This document shows positions 32,479 through 40,970 of a stretch of 64,000 bases of DNA, one piece after another; within the stretch, counting starts at the first letter, position 1; each line of letters opens with the position of its first letter. Under the pieces are notes generated by a model. It saw only the letters and a program-made list of their open reading frames with translations, searched no databases and had not been told where the DNA came from. A program made the position numbers and the translations under genes. The stretch lies in the NCBI RefSeq assembly GCF_025567095.1, contig NZ_JAOQJH010000014.1. One strand, given 5' to 3'. This stretch comes from Anthropogastromicrobium aceti. Its GTDB lineage: Bacteria; Bacillota; Clostridia; Lachnospirales; Lachnospiraceae.

Positions 32479-34668
32479 ATGGAGGAAAAAAATAAGCCGG
32501 GTGAAACGGTACCGGAGCCGGGTGAATCTGAGAGAATGTCGGCAGAGAGAAAAGCTGCTTTGCAGGATATAGACAGAAAGCGCGAGGAGAAGGAAAAACT
32601 TCGCCAGACGCAAAAGCAGGAGGCTGTGAAAGTACATGGAAGCTTAAGTGCGTATATGAACTGGCCACTTCTTGTGTGTATTGCGCTTTTGATTCTAAGC
32701 ATCATTATCACTATGATTGACTGGATGGCTGGTGTGGCGGCAAGCGCCTGCTCAATTGTTCTGATCATAGGTCTTATGGCGCTTTCAATCTATTATCACC
32801 GCAGAATTAATAGTGACATGGTTGGCTTTGGCGCAGGTTATGCCCAGATTCAAAAGCAGCTGCTACAGGAAATGGAATTTCCATATGGTGTGGCAGATGA
32901 GATTGGCCGTCTAATATGGATGAATCAGTCATTTCAGCGAATTGTTCAGCTAAATAACAATGCACATAAAAACTTGGGTACGCTGTTTCCGGGAATCGAC
33001 AGACAGTTTCCAAAGAATCAAAGAACATCACAGATTCATTCGGAGTATCTGGGAAGAAAATATCAGATCACGATTAAGGCTGTGTCGATTCGTGATATTG
33101 TGGAGACGGTTGTTGATGAAGAGGATCAGGGAAAAAAGGCACCAATGATGTATGCAGTGTATTTGTCAGACGAGACACAGATGCTTGAGTGGAAGCAGAA
33201 GGTTGAGGATGAAAAGCTTGTTGCGGCGCTGATTTATCTTGATAACTATGATGAAGTCCTAGACTCCATAGAGGAGACGAGACGACCTTTGCTGATAGCG
33301 CTGATTGACCGTCAGATTACAAAGTATATCAGTGCCTATCATGGTGTTATTAAAAAGCTAGAGAATGATAAATATTTTGCCATCGTCAGCAACGAGCATT
33401 TAAAAGAGATGCAGGCAAATGATTTTTCACTTCTTGAGGATGTGAAGACGATCAGTATCGGAAACACGATAAATGTTACGATTAGTATCGGACTTGGCAT
33501 AAACGGCGGAACGTATTCGAAAAATTATGACTACGCGCGCATGGCAATTGACATGGCACTTGGACGCGGCGGTGATCAGGTTGTTCTTAAAAACCAGGAT
33601 GAGATCACCTATTATGGCGGTCGTACACAGAGCCAGGGCAAGAATACGCGTGTTAAGGCGCGTGTCAAGGCACAGGCGTTAAAGGAGCTTATAGAGGCAT
33701 CTTCTGATGTGCTGATCATGGGTCATTCAATCAGCGATGCAGATTGTATTGGTGCTTCAGTTGGTATTTATCGCGCAGCCAGAACATCTGGTAAGGATGT
33801 TCATATTGTGCTGAATACTATTGCAAACAGCATAAAACCTCTTCTAAATCGTCTTGCCGAGGATGAAGAATATGGAAAGAAGCTGTTTATTGATAATGAG
33901 ACTGCAATTCAGAGGATAACAGAAGGAACACTTCTGATTGTGGTGGATAATAACAGACCAAGCCGAACAGAGTGTCCGCAGCTTTTGCAGTTAGCACAGC
34001 ATGTGGTAGTGCTTGACCATCATCGTCAGTCGCGTGACTGTATTGAGGGTGCAGTGCTTAGCTATGTGGAGCCTTATGCATCATCTGCCAGTGAGATGGT
34101 GGCAGAGATATTGCAGTATTATTCAGATTCAATCAAGATTCGTCCGACTGATGCAGATGCAATGTATTCTGGAATTGTTGTGGATACAAATAATTTCATG
34201 AATAATACAGGTGTCAGAACGTTTGAGGCGGCGGCTTTCTTACGTCGAAATGGTGCCGACATTACAAAAGTGCGAAAGCTCTTTCGTGATGATATGGAGG
34301 ATTACAAGGCAAAGGCAGAGGCCGTGCGTGAGGTGGAGATGTTCCATGAGCGCTATGCAATCAGTGTATGTCCAAGTGACATGACTGGAAATCCGACAGT
34401 TATTGCAGCGCAGGCAGCAAATGAGCTTTTGGGTATTCGAGGCATTCGTGCATCATTTGTGATGACAGAATATGAAAATCAGATTTATATTAGTGCCCGT
34501 TCTATTGATGAGGTAAATGTACAGACCATAATGGAAAAGCTTGGCGGAGGCGGTCATATGAACGTCGCAGGTGCCCAGCTTCGCAATGTCACACTTGGAG
34601 AGGCCAGAAGCATGTTGAAGGATGTGCTTATGGCTCAGGAAGAAAAAGGTGACGAAGTGAAGGGCTGA
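32479..34668 (+). CDS. gdpP: cyclic-di-AMP phosphodiesterase GdpP (GGDEF/DHH/DHHA1)
   Basis: Membrane phosphodiesterase of about 729 residues that hydrolyses cyclic-di-AMP. A charged N-terminal tail (1-50) is followed by two close membrane helices (about 55-100), a PAS-like domain, a degenerate GGDEF domain, then the DHH domain (MGHSISDADCIGASVG ... VVLDHHRQSRD) and DHHA1 (MEKLGGGGHMNVAGAQL). The metal-binding Asp/His residues are intact. I start at ATG 32479, eight bases after AGGGGAG; in-frame ATGs at 32455 and 32473 are too close to or upstream of that site. The gdpP-rplI-dnaB order is conserved in Firmicutes. Confidence 0.93.
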   Translation: MEEKNKPGETVPEPGESERMSAERKAALQDIDRKREEKEKLRQTQKQEAVKVHGSLSAYMNWPLLVCIALLILSIIITMIDWMAGVAASACSIVLIIGLMALSIYYHRRINSDMVGFGAGYAQIQKQLLQEMEFPYGVADEIGRLIWMNQSFQRIVQLNNNAHKNLGTLFPGIDRQFPKNQRTSQIHSEYLGRKYQITIKAVSIRDIVETVVDEEDQGKKAPMMYAVYLSDETQMLEWKQKVEDEKLVAALIYLDNYDEVLDSIEETRRPLLIALIDRQITKYISAYHGVIKKLENDKYFAIVSNEHLKEMQANDFSLLEDVKTISIGNTINVTISIGLGINGGTYSKNYDYARMAIDMALGRGGDQVVLKNQDEITYYGGRTQSQGKNTRVKARVKAQALKELIEASSDVLIMGHSISDADCIGASVGIYRAARTSGKDVHIVLNTIANSIKPLLNRLAEDEEYGKKLFIDNETAIQRITEGTLLIVVDNNRPSRTECPQLLQLAQHVVVLDHHRQSRDCIEGAVLSYVEPYASSASEMVAEILQYYSDSIKIRPTDADAMYSGIVVDTNNFMNNTGVRTFEAAAFLRRNGADITKVRKLFRDDMEDYKAKAEAVREVEMFHERYAISVCPSDMTGNPTVIAAQAANELLGIRGIRASFVMTEYENQIYISARSIDEVNVQTIMEKLGGGGHMNVAGAQLRNVTLGEARSMLKDVLMAQEEKGDEVKG

Positions 34669-34698
34669 TATAGATATTAGAATTGGAGGAGAAAAAAA

Positions 34699-35145
34699 AT
34701 GGAAATAATTTTATTACAGGATGTAAAATCACTTGGAAAAAAGGGTGAGCGCGTAAAGATTAACGATGGTTATGCAAGAAATTTTGTGCTTCCAAAGAAG
34801 CTTGGAATTGAAGCAACAGCAAAGAATTTAAATGATCTGAAGCTACAGAAGGCAAATGAGGATAGAATTGCGGCACAGAAGTTAGAGGAAGCAAAGCAGT
34901 TGGCAGCAAAGATTGAGGAAAAGTCAGTTGTACTGAGTGTTAAGACAGGTGAGGGCGGCAAGCTGTTCGGCTCTGTATCCACAAAGGAAATCGCTGCTGC
35001 ATGCGAGAAGCAGTTAGGTCTTGAGATTGATAAGAAGAAGATGGTTCTGCCAGAGCCTATTAAGGCATGTGGAACTACGATTGTTCCGGTTAAGCTTCAT
35101 AGAGAAGTAACTGCAAAGCTGACCGTTAAAGTTCAGGAAGCATAA
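34699..35145 (+). CDS. rplI: 50S ribosomal protein L9
   Basis: L9 of 148 residues with the standard two-domain plan. The N-terminal signature VKSLGKKGERVKINDGYARNF binds 23S rRNA, then a long helical linker and the C-terminal domain with SVSTKEIAAACEKQLG. AATTGGAGG precedes the ATG. It lies between gdpP and dnaB, a conserved order. Confidence 0.98.
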   Translation: MEIILLQDVKSLGKKGERVKINDGYARNFVLPKKLGIEATAKNLNDLKLQKANEDRIAAQKLEEAKQLAAKIEEKSVVLSVKTGEGGKLFGSVSTKEIAAACEKQLGLEIDKKKMVLPEPIKACGTTIVPVKLHREVTAKLTVKVQEA

Positions 35146-35150
35146 AAAAC

Positions 35151-36494
35151 ATGGAAGAGGCATTAATAAAACGAGTACTCCCGCACAACACGGAGGCCGA
35201 ACAGTTAGTAATCGGCTGTATGCTCATGGACAAGGAAGCCATATCGGCAGCCAGTGAGATTATCCATTCGGATGATTTTTACGGACGGCAGTACGGTGCC
35301 ATGTTTGAGGCTATAACGGAGCTTTACAATGAGGGAAAGCCAACAGATCTAGTAGCCGTTCAAGAGCAGCTAAAGACCAAGGATGTGCCGCCGGAAAGCT
35401 ACAGCATTGCTGCATTCCGTGAGCTGCTTAATATGGTGCCGACTTCCGTTAATATTCGCTATTATGCCAATCTGGTGTATGAGAAGGCATTGCTTAGACG
35501 CCTGATTCGTATCAATGAAGAGATTGCAAATGATTGCTATATGGAAAAAGAAGACGTCAATACCATTTTGGAATCAACAGAAAAGCGTATTTTTGGTCTT
35601 CTGGAAACAAGAGCAACAAGTGACTATGTGCCGATACGTGATGTAGTTATAAATGTTGTAAATAAGATTGAGATTGCATCGCGAAATCACAGCATGGTAA
35701 CTGGCCTTTCTACTGGATATACTGATTTAGATCGTCAGACCTCAGGCATGCAGCCGTCAGATCTTATTTTGATTGCGGCTCGTCCGTCCATGGGAAAGAC
35801 GGCATTTGTACTAAATTTAGCACACAATATGACCATAAAAGACAAGAAGACAGTTGCAATTTTTTCTCTTGAGATGTCAAAGGAGCAGTTAGTAAACCGT
35901 CTGTTGGCCATGGAGTCGCGTGTTGATTCTCAGACACTTCGTACAGGAAATCTTTCCGACAGTGATTGGGATCAGGTTGTCGAGAGTTCTGGTATCATTG
36001 CAAACACAAAGCTTTTGCTTGATGATACGCCAGGTATAACGGTGGCAGAGCTTCGTTCTAAATGCCGTAAGTTTAAGCTTGAGCATGGTCTTGATTGTGT
36101 CATGATCGACTATCTTCAGCTTATGAGCGGAAGCGGAACAAGAAAGGGAGACAGCAGACAGCAGGAAATCTCAGATATTTCACGTTCTCTAAAGGCACTT
36201 GCAAGAGAGCTAAATGTACCAGTCATCGCACTGTCACAGCTTTCACGTGCCTGTGAGTCAAGAACGGATCATCGTCCTATGCTTTCTGACCTTCGTGAGT
36301 CAGGAGCAATTGAGCAGGATGCAGATATTGTAATGTTTTTATACCGAGATGAATATTATAATAAGGATTCGCCGTCAAAGGGAATCACAGAGGTTATCAT
36401 AGCCAAGCAGCGTAACGGTCCGATTGGAACTGTTGAGCTTGTCTGGATGGGAGATTTGTGTCGCTTTGGAAACAAAGAGTATACATCACAGTGA
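35151..36494 (+). CDS. dnaB: replicative DNA helicase DnaB
   Basis: Hexameric replicative helicase of 447 residues. The N-terminal domain (PHNTEAEQLVIGCMLMD) and the RecA-like motor are clear: Walker A ARPSMGKTAFVLNLA, Walker B VMIDYLQLMSGSG, and the C-terminal LSQLSRACESRTDHRPMLSD and LRESGAIEQDADIVMFLYR. No intein is present. It starts 5 bp after rplI, so is cotranscribed with it, and ends at a strong terminator. Confidence 0.98.
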   Translation: MEEALIKRVLPHNTEAEQLVIGCMLMDKEAISAASEIIHSDDFYGRQYGAMFEAITELYNEGKPTDLVAVQEQLKTKDVPPESYSIAAFRELLNMVPTSVNIRYYANLVYEKALLRRLIRINEEIANDCYMEKEDVNTILESTEKRIFGLLETRATSDYVPIRDVVINVVNKIEIASRNHSMVTGLSTGYTDLDRQTSGMQPSDLILIAARPSMGKTAFVLNLAHNMTIKDKKTVAIFSLEMSKEQLVNRLLAMESRVDSQTLRTGNLSDSDWDQVVESSGIIANTKLLLDDTPGITVAELRSKCRKFKLEHGLDCVMIDYLQLMSGSGTRKGDSRQQEISDISRSLKALARELNVPVIALSQLSRACESRTDHRPMLSDLRESGAIEQDADIVMFLYRDEYYNKDSPSKGITEVIIAKQRNGPIGTVELVWMGDLCRFGNKEYTSQ

Positions 36495-36520
36495 TATTCT
36501 GGGATTTAAGATGGCAATAG

Positions 36521-36569
36521 AAAAGATCAGTGAAAATGGAGTTTACTTCCATTGTCACTGATCTTTTTT
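36521..36569. terminator. bidirectional terminator between dnaB and the transglutaminase gene
   Basis: A long stem AAAAGATCAGTGA...TCACTGATCTTTTTT with a second inner stem ATGGA/TCCAT. T-runs occur on both strands, so it can serve both convergent genes. Confidence 0.85.
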
Positions 36570-36593
36570 GCGAATGGGGTTCTGAATAATTAC
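36566..36593 (+). repeat. solo end of the GTAA-type inverted-repeat element, copy 1
   Basis: Matches the right end of the 50291-50433 element at 27 of 28 positions (TTTTGCGAATGGGG, TTCTGAATAATTAC). No partner end is visible nearby, so it is a remnant or a one-ended copy fused to the terminator. Confidence 0.7.
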
Positions 36594-36618
36594 CTTTTTT
36601 TAACTATTAGATATGTTC

Positions 36619-37890
36619 TTAATAAAATGAAAGTCGCACTGCTAAGAGCTGCTGATTGGAAAAATCATAGTTTACAATGTTGCAGCCGGCAGCGTGCATG
36701 TTAATGAAGGATTGGATCCAGTCATTATATGATGCAGCAGCAGCAGCGTAGTCAGATGCATTTTCAAAACGAATCATTACAAGACCTTCACCGCCGCCTT
36801 CCCAGATGCTTTCTGCCTGCGCGACAAAGAGTGCTCTTGCACGGTCAAGCGCGGTACCAGAAGCAGGGTCACTTGACGAAGGGTCATCAGCATAAATCCA
36901 TAGACCGGCCTGAACATGAAAATTAAAGTCCCAGCGCACAGTGGCAGGGTAGCCTCGTCTTTGGTAAAAATCATCTGCCGGGTATGGATCAGATGAGATA
37001 GCTGATTCTGGAATATTAAAATATGCGTAACATAAAGGCTGCTGAATGCCGTCATTTTCATTGTCATCATAAGTCGGATCGACATTGTAGTCATAGTCTC
37101 CGATGTGGGCGATGACCCAGGCATGTGTATTTCCTGTTATAACAGAGCTTTTGATGCCGAGACTTCGAAGTCCCCAGACGAGCGCCTTGGCGCGGCCGTC
37201 ACATTTAGCCTGCCCATCAATCAGAGCACCATAGGCACTCTGGCAATTGTCTGCCTGAGTAGAATATACACAGTTTTCAATGATATAATTGTAAATAGTA
37301 AGCTCAGCCTGATAAGCACTTTGTCCCGACAGTGTTGTCTGCCAGCTTTGAATAAGTGTATTAACAGCTGCTGTCTGCGCATCAAAAGTTTCCTTTGATA
37401 TTGTGTACTCAGGTGATACAGATACAACAAGACCAAGCAGATTTGAATGTTCAACCCATCGTGATGACAGCTGCATCAGCTCAGGACATTCATTTGTCAG
37501 AAGATGCATCAAATCGCTGACATTATCAGAACTGACGGCAACAGGGAGTGAAATAGTGCTCTGAAAACCTTGTATGCCAGTGTAAAGAGCCTGAAAGTTT
37601 GCTGCTTCATCATCTGCAAGAGAAGGCAGGTAGTAGCTATAATCTGCATAAAGTGGGGCACAAGAGATCGTTTCTGTAACAGATGATACAGGTGCAGATG
37701 AATCTGCTGCTGAAGAGAAAAGATCAACCTCGCTTCTTTTACCTAAGACATCGTCAAGAAGCTCATGGTAGGTGCTAAGACCTGCATGAAAGTAGTAGAG
37801 CGGTGTCTGGGCAGGGACACATCCACAGACTGCCATAGAAGACAGCATAAAAATAAAGCTAAGTGATAAAAAATGAAATAAGCGTTTCAT
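36619..37890 (-). CDS. transglutaminase-like domain lipoprotein
   Basis: Secreted protein of 423 residues. The N-terminus (MKRLFHFLSLSFIFMLSSMA followed by VCGC) is a lipoprotein signal with the acylated Cys near residue 24. The C-terminal half contains a transglutaminase-like fold with the catalytic triad: Cys in GQAKCDGRAKALVWGLRSLG, His in TGNTHAWVIAHIGDYDY and Asp in NVDPTYDD. Such domains in Clostridia are probably proteases or cell-wall related and not true transglutaminases. It has its own promoter and no operon partners. Confidence 0.85.
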   Translation of the reverse strand: MKRLFHFLSLSFIFMLSSMAVCGCVPAQTPLYYFHAGLSTYHELLDDVLGKRSEVDLFSSAADSSAPVSSVTETISCAPLYADYSYYLPSLADDEAANFQALYTGIQGFQSTISLPVAVSSDNVSDLMHLLTNECPELMQLSSRWVEHSNLLGLVVSVSPEYTISKETFDAQTAAVNTLIQSWQTTLSGQSAYQAELTIYNYIIENCVYSTQADNCQSAYGALIDGQAKCDGRAKALVWGLRSLGIKSSVITGNTHAWVIAHIGDYDYNVDPTYDDNENDGIQQPLCYAYFNIPESAISSDPYPADDFYQRRGYPATVRWDFNFHVQAGLWIYADDPSSSDPASGTALDRARALFVAQAESIWEGGGEGLVMIRFENASDYAAAAASYNDWIQSFINMHAAGCNIVNYDFSNQQLLAVRLSFY

Positions 37891-37945
37891 AAAAACCTCT
37901 CAGTGTCAATATAAGACAAAATGTAAGACATTTTTTGCATCAGTT

Positions 37946-37973
37946 ATTATATCACAAAAGAAATTAGAAGCAA
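37946..37973 (-). promoter_or_regulatory. promoter of the transglutaminase-like gene
   Basis: Minus strand TTGCTT (37973-37968) and perfect TATAAT (37951-37946) with 16 bp between, 56 bp upstream of the ATG. Confidence 0.65.
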
Positions 37974-37987
37974 GTGGAAGAAAGCAC

Positions 37988-38016
37988 AAAAAAAGAAGAT
38001 CTTTACGACCTTCTTT
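37988..38016 (-). terminator. terminator of the tRNA cluster
   Basis: On the minus strand AAAGAAGGTC and GATCTTCTTT pair around GTAAA, then a T-run. It ends transcription 8 bases beyond tRNA-Gly(GCC). Confidence 0.8.
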
Positions 38017-38023
38017 AGATAAG

Positions 38024-38095
38024 AGCGCGAGACGGGATTCGAACCCGCGACCCTCGCCTTGGCAAGGCGATACTCCACCACTGAGCCACTCGCGC
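38024..38095 (-). tRNA. tRNA-Gly(GCC)
   Basis: Minus strand, 72 nt. Acceptor GCGCGAG pairs with CTCGCGC. The anticodon loop TTGCCAA gives anticodon GCC, and the T loop reads GGTTCGAATCC. CCA is not encoded. Last gene of a three-tRNA transcript. Confidence 0.95.
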
Positions 38096-38122
38096 ATATA
38101 TGATACAGAATCACTTCTGTAA

Positions 38123-38193
38123 AGCGGGTGATGGGAATCGAACCCACGTATCTAGCTTGGAAGGCTAGTGTTCTACCATTGAACTACACCCGC
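38123..38193 (-). tRNA. tRNA-Gly(TCC)
   Basis: Minus strand, 71 nt. Acceptor GCGGGTG pairs with CACCCGC. The anticodon arm CTAGC-CTTCCAA-GCTAG gives anticodon TCC; the T loop reads GGTTCGATTCC. CCA not encoded. Together with the neighbouring GCC isoacceptor it covers glycine codons. Confidence 0.95.
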
Positions 38194-38197
38194 GCAG

Positions 38198-38270
<73 letters not shown>

Positions 38271-38329
38271 ATCTCATCAACATCGAAGTTTTTGTTTCGT
38301 TTGTTTCTTACTCGCTGTCGACGATAGTT

Positions 38330-38358
38330 ATTCTACAACAAGACAAGAGAAAAGTCAA
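38330..38358 (-). promoter_or_regulatory. promoter of the tRNA cluster
   Basis: Minus strand TTGACT (38358-38353) and TAGAAT (38335-38330) with 17 bp between. The 196-bp gap up to the clcA stop holds nothing else except A/T-rich runs. Confidence 0.8.
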
Positions 38359-38466
38359 GCACTTTTTTGAAAAAAACTTAACTTTTTTTTGAAGGCATGT
38401 TTTTTGCCCCAATTCATACAATTTGAATTCAGCAGCGGAAGCGGATTGCGAATGTCTGCTTTACAT

Positions 38467-39768
38467 TTAATGGTTTGTCTTGCGGTTGATGAACTTTGTT
38501 CGATACTTTGAATATACAATTGTTTGATCGGCATAAAGACCATAATAACCAGACATTGCATAGCTTACTGCAATTGCTAAAATCATGTAGTGGGCAGAGT
38601 CAAAGCCAAATAATTCAAAAGCGATCAAAATAGATGTAATAGGGCAATTAGTGACACCGCAGAAAACAGCAACCATGCCCATTGCAGCACAAAGGGATGG
38701 GGCAAATCCAGCAAGGCTTCCAAAGAAACATCCAAAGGATGCACCTACGCAGAAGGAAGGAACAATTTCGCCTCCCTTAAAGCCACCGCCAAGTGTGACT
38801 GCTGTAAAGAGCATTTTAATAAGAAAGGCTGCTGGGAATATAGTTTCTTCTTGAATAGACTGCTCAATCAGATTGCTTCCGGAACCAAGATAGCTTTTGC
38901 CGTCTGGCAGAAGAAATGCAAATACGATAACAATCAGTGCAGAGACAATTGCGCGTAGGTAAACATTTTTTATGTATGTTTTTAAAAGACCTCCAACTTT
39001 GTGAAGGATAATACATAAAAGTATGCTGACAGCGGCACATAAAATTCCAAGAAGAACTGTTTTTGCAGCACCGTCAATGGAAAACGAAGGAATACTTACA
39101 ATTGTAAATTTTTCGGCATGAACACCAAACGTAGAAGCAAGGTGAGCACCAATCAGCGCAGACATTACACAAGGAACTAATGCGGAATAATACATGACGC
39201 CGACACTGACCATTTCCATTGAAAAGACAGCAGCAGCCATCGGTGTACCAAACAGAGCAGCAAAAGCAGCACTCATGCCACACATGATTAGAACATGGCG
39301 ATCTTCATCATCAAGATGAACTATTTTTCCAAGAAGATTTCCAAGGCTGCCGCCGATCTGAAGTGCAGCACCCTCGCGTCCGGCAGATCCGCCGCACAGC
39401 TGTGTCAGAATCGTAGAGATAAAAATAAGAGGTGCAACACGCGCTGGTGTCTCTTCATTTGCATGAATTGAGGCAATAACAAAATTTGTACCGCGGTCAT
39501 TTGACTGTCCGCAAAAATGATAAAGAGCAGTGATTGCCAGACCAGCAACAGGAAGCAGGAATAAAAGCCAGCTGTATGCAGCGCGAAGCTGTATAGCTTT
39601 TCCAAGCAAAGTAGCAAATAGTGTTGATACGCCGCCGATCAGAAGACCTGACAAAAGTGAAAATCCAGTCCATTTAAGAAGAACCAGAAGATTCTGGCCG
39701 ATGTTGGTCAGATAGCATTTGCGGGCAAATTCCCGCAGCTTAGGGGAAAACATAGGCATGACCTCCAA
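38467..39768 (-). CDS. CLC-family voltage-gated chloride channel or H+/Cl- antiporter
   Basis: Integral membrane protein of 433 residues with about 10-12 helices. CLC selectivity-filter motifs are present: GGSAGREGAALQIGGSLG (GREGP variant, with Ala in place of Pro), GGGFKGGEIVPSFCVGASFG (GGxFxP-type) and the middle GTPMAAAVFSMEMVSVG, where the gating Glu position is intact. Bacterial CLC proteins exchange chloride or fluoride for protons. The position of fluoride-type markers cannot be judged. Single gene. Confidence 0.9.
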   Translation of the reverse strand: MEVMPMFSPKLREFARKCYLTNIGQNLLVLLKWTGFSLLSGLLIGGVSTLFATLLGKAIQLRAAYSWLLFLLPVAGLAITALYHFCGQSNDRGTNFVIASIHANEETPARVAPLIFISTILTQLCGGSAGREGAALQIGGSLGNLLGKIVHLDDEDRHVLIMCGMSAAFAALFGTPMAAAVFSMEMVSVGVMYYSALVPCVMSALIGAHLASTFGVHAEKFTIVSIPSFSIDGAAKTVLLGILCAAVSILLCIILHKVGGLLKTYIKNVYLRAIVSALIVIVFAFLLPDGKSYLGSGSNLIEQSIQEETIFPAAFLIKMLFTAVTLGGGFKGGEIVPSFCVGASFGCFFGSLAGFAPSLCAAMGMVAVFCGVTNCPITSILIAFELFGFDSAHYMILAIAVSYAMSGYYGLYADQTIVYSKYRTKFINRKTNH

Positions 39769-39853
39769 AGAAACTGTTTATAGGAAGCAGCAAAGATGCT
39801 GTACCGTTCCAATCCTAGCAGAAACAGCAGGGAAAGTCAACGAAACAAAAAGA

Positions 39854-40693
39854 TCACGTCCCATTTTGTCTGTACTGAGCCGGTGTCATTTTAGCTCTTT
39901 TTTTAAAAGTTATGCAAAAGGCACTTTCACTTGAAAAGCCACATGAAAAACAGATATCCTTGACAGACATGGCAGTGTTGCGAAGTAGGTAACGTGCATT
40001 ACTTAGCCTCGTATTTATGACATACTCATGTGGTGTAAAGCCAGTCTCTCGTTTGAATACGCGAATAAAATGATAAGAGCTTAATCCAGCAGCTGATGCG
40101 AGCACTTTGTCTGGCAGATCTTCTTTAAAATGTTCATTGATATAGGAAATGACAGTCTCAATCATATCTGTGCTGTCATTTTTTTTATCGGCAGCACTGT
40201 AGAGCAGAAAGCTTGTCAAAATATCATTAATATATTTAGAAAGAAGAGCTTCCTTAATCGAAGAACGACAAAAACTGTCAATGATAGCTTCAAGCTTGTT
40301 TGTGGCTGGCGCAGGATTTCCAATAGAAAATACAGTGCCAAGATGTGAGACAATAGATTCAAAAAAGTTTTTGGCAAGAGGTCCGTCAAAATGGCACCAG
40401 AGACATTCACTGCCTGTTTTTGTGCCATAGCTGTGCGGTTCATAGCAATTAATCAAAATAAACTCATCAGCTTTTGCATCAAAGCTTTCGTCTTTTGTTT
40501 GTACATACATGCTTCCTTTTTTGACATAAATAAGAAGAAAGCTGTCAAAAGAAGCGCGGTGCAGATGATAGCCTGGTGCATAGAAAAAATGACCGCATGT
40601 AAGCGGATAAAAAAACATGCTTCGTCCCAAGAGACTTGGCGAGTAAACATAATATGTTGATTCAGGTTCAATAAAGGGTTCGTGCGATTTCAT
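39854..40693 (-). CDS. AraC family transcriptional regulator
   Basis: Regulator of 279 residues. The N-terminal cupin-like sensor (about 20-110, for example FFYAPGYHLHRASFDSFLLIYV) is followed by the C-terminal double HTH: DKVLASAAGLSSYHFIRVFKRE and SVKDICFSCGFSSESAFCITFKK. AAAGGAG precedes the ATG. It is divergent from the DUF5107/GH2 genes and is the obvious candidate regulator for them through the direct repeats at 40878-40908. Confidence 0.88.
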   Translation of the reverse strand: MKSHEPFIEPESTYYVYSPSLLGRSMFFYPLTCGHFFYAPGYHLHRASFDSFLLIYVKKGSMYVQTKDESFDAKADEFILINCYEPHSYGTKTGSECLWCHFDGPLAKNFFESIVSHLGTVFSIGNPAPATNKLEAIIDSFCRSSIKEALLSKYINDILTSFLLYSAADKKNDSTDMIETVISYINEHFKEDLPDKVLASAAGLSSYHFIRVFKRETGFTPHEYVINTRLSNARYLLRNTAMSVKDICFSCGFSSESAFCITFKKRAKMTPAQYRQNGT

Positions 40694-40750
40694 AAAAATC
40701 TCCTTTTTTATAGTTACAGTTCATGGATAAGCCAATATTGCAGCAAATAA

Positions 40751-40774
40751 TTTTGCATGGCTCTGAATAATTAC
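40751..40774 (+). repeat. solo end of the GTAA-type inverted-repeat element, copy 2
   Basis: TTTTGCATGGCT then CTGAATAATTAC. It matches the left end of the 50291-50433 element (reverse strand) at all but one position. No second end is visible in the 277-bp intergenic region. Confidence 0.65.
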
Positions 40775-40877
40775 ATTTTAACTTAGAATACAGGAAAAAA
40801 CAACAGAGCAATATTTTAAAACACAACCGCAACGAAAGATAATGTATTTCAAGCAAAACAGTAGTATAGTAAAAGTA

Positions 40878-40908
40878 AATATTGAAAGTAAATAAAACAA
40901 TATTGAAA
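40878..40908. promoter_or_regulatory. direct repeat AATATTGAAA, 21-bp period
   Basis: Two identical AATATTGAAA copies at 40878-40887 and 40899-40908, spaced by two helical turns, as AraC proteins usually require. It lies about 63 bp upstream of the DUF5107 gene and divergent from the AraC gene. Binding is inference. Confidence 0.45.
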
Positions 40909-40970
40909 ATGATAGAAAGATTCAAGTAAATAAATAATAACAGAAAATAATAGCGAAACAGGAGGCAATT

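Noticed and set aside
37906..38147. Two overlapping minus-strand open frames
   Set aside because: They run through the tRNA-Gly gene and its terminator.
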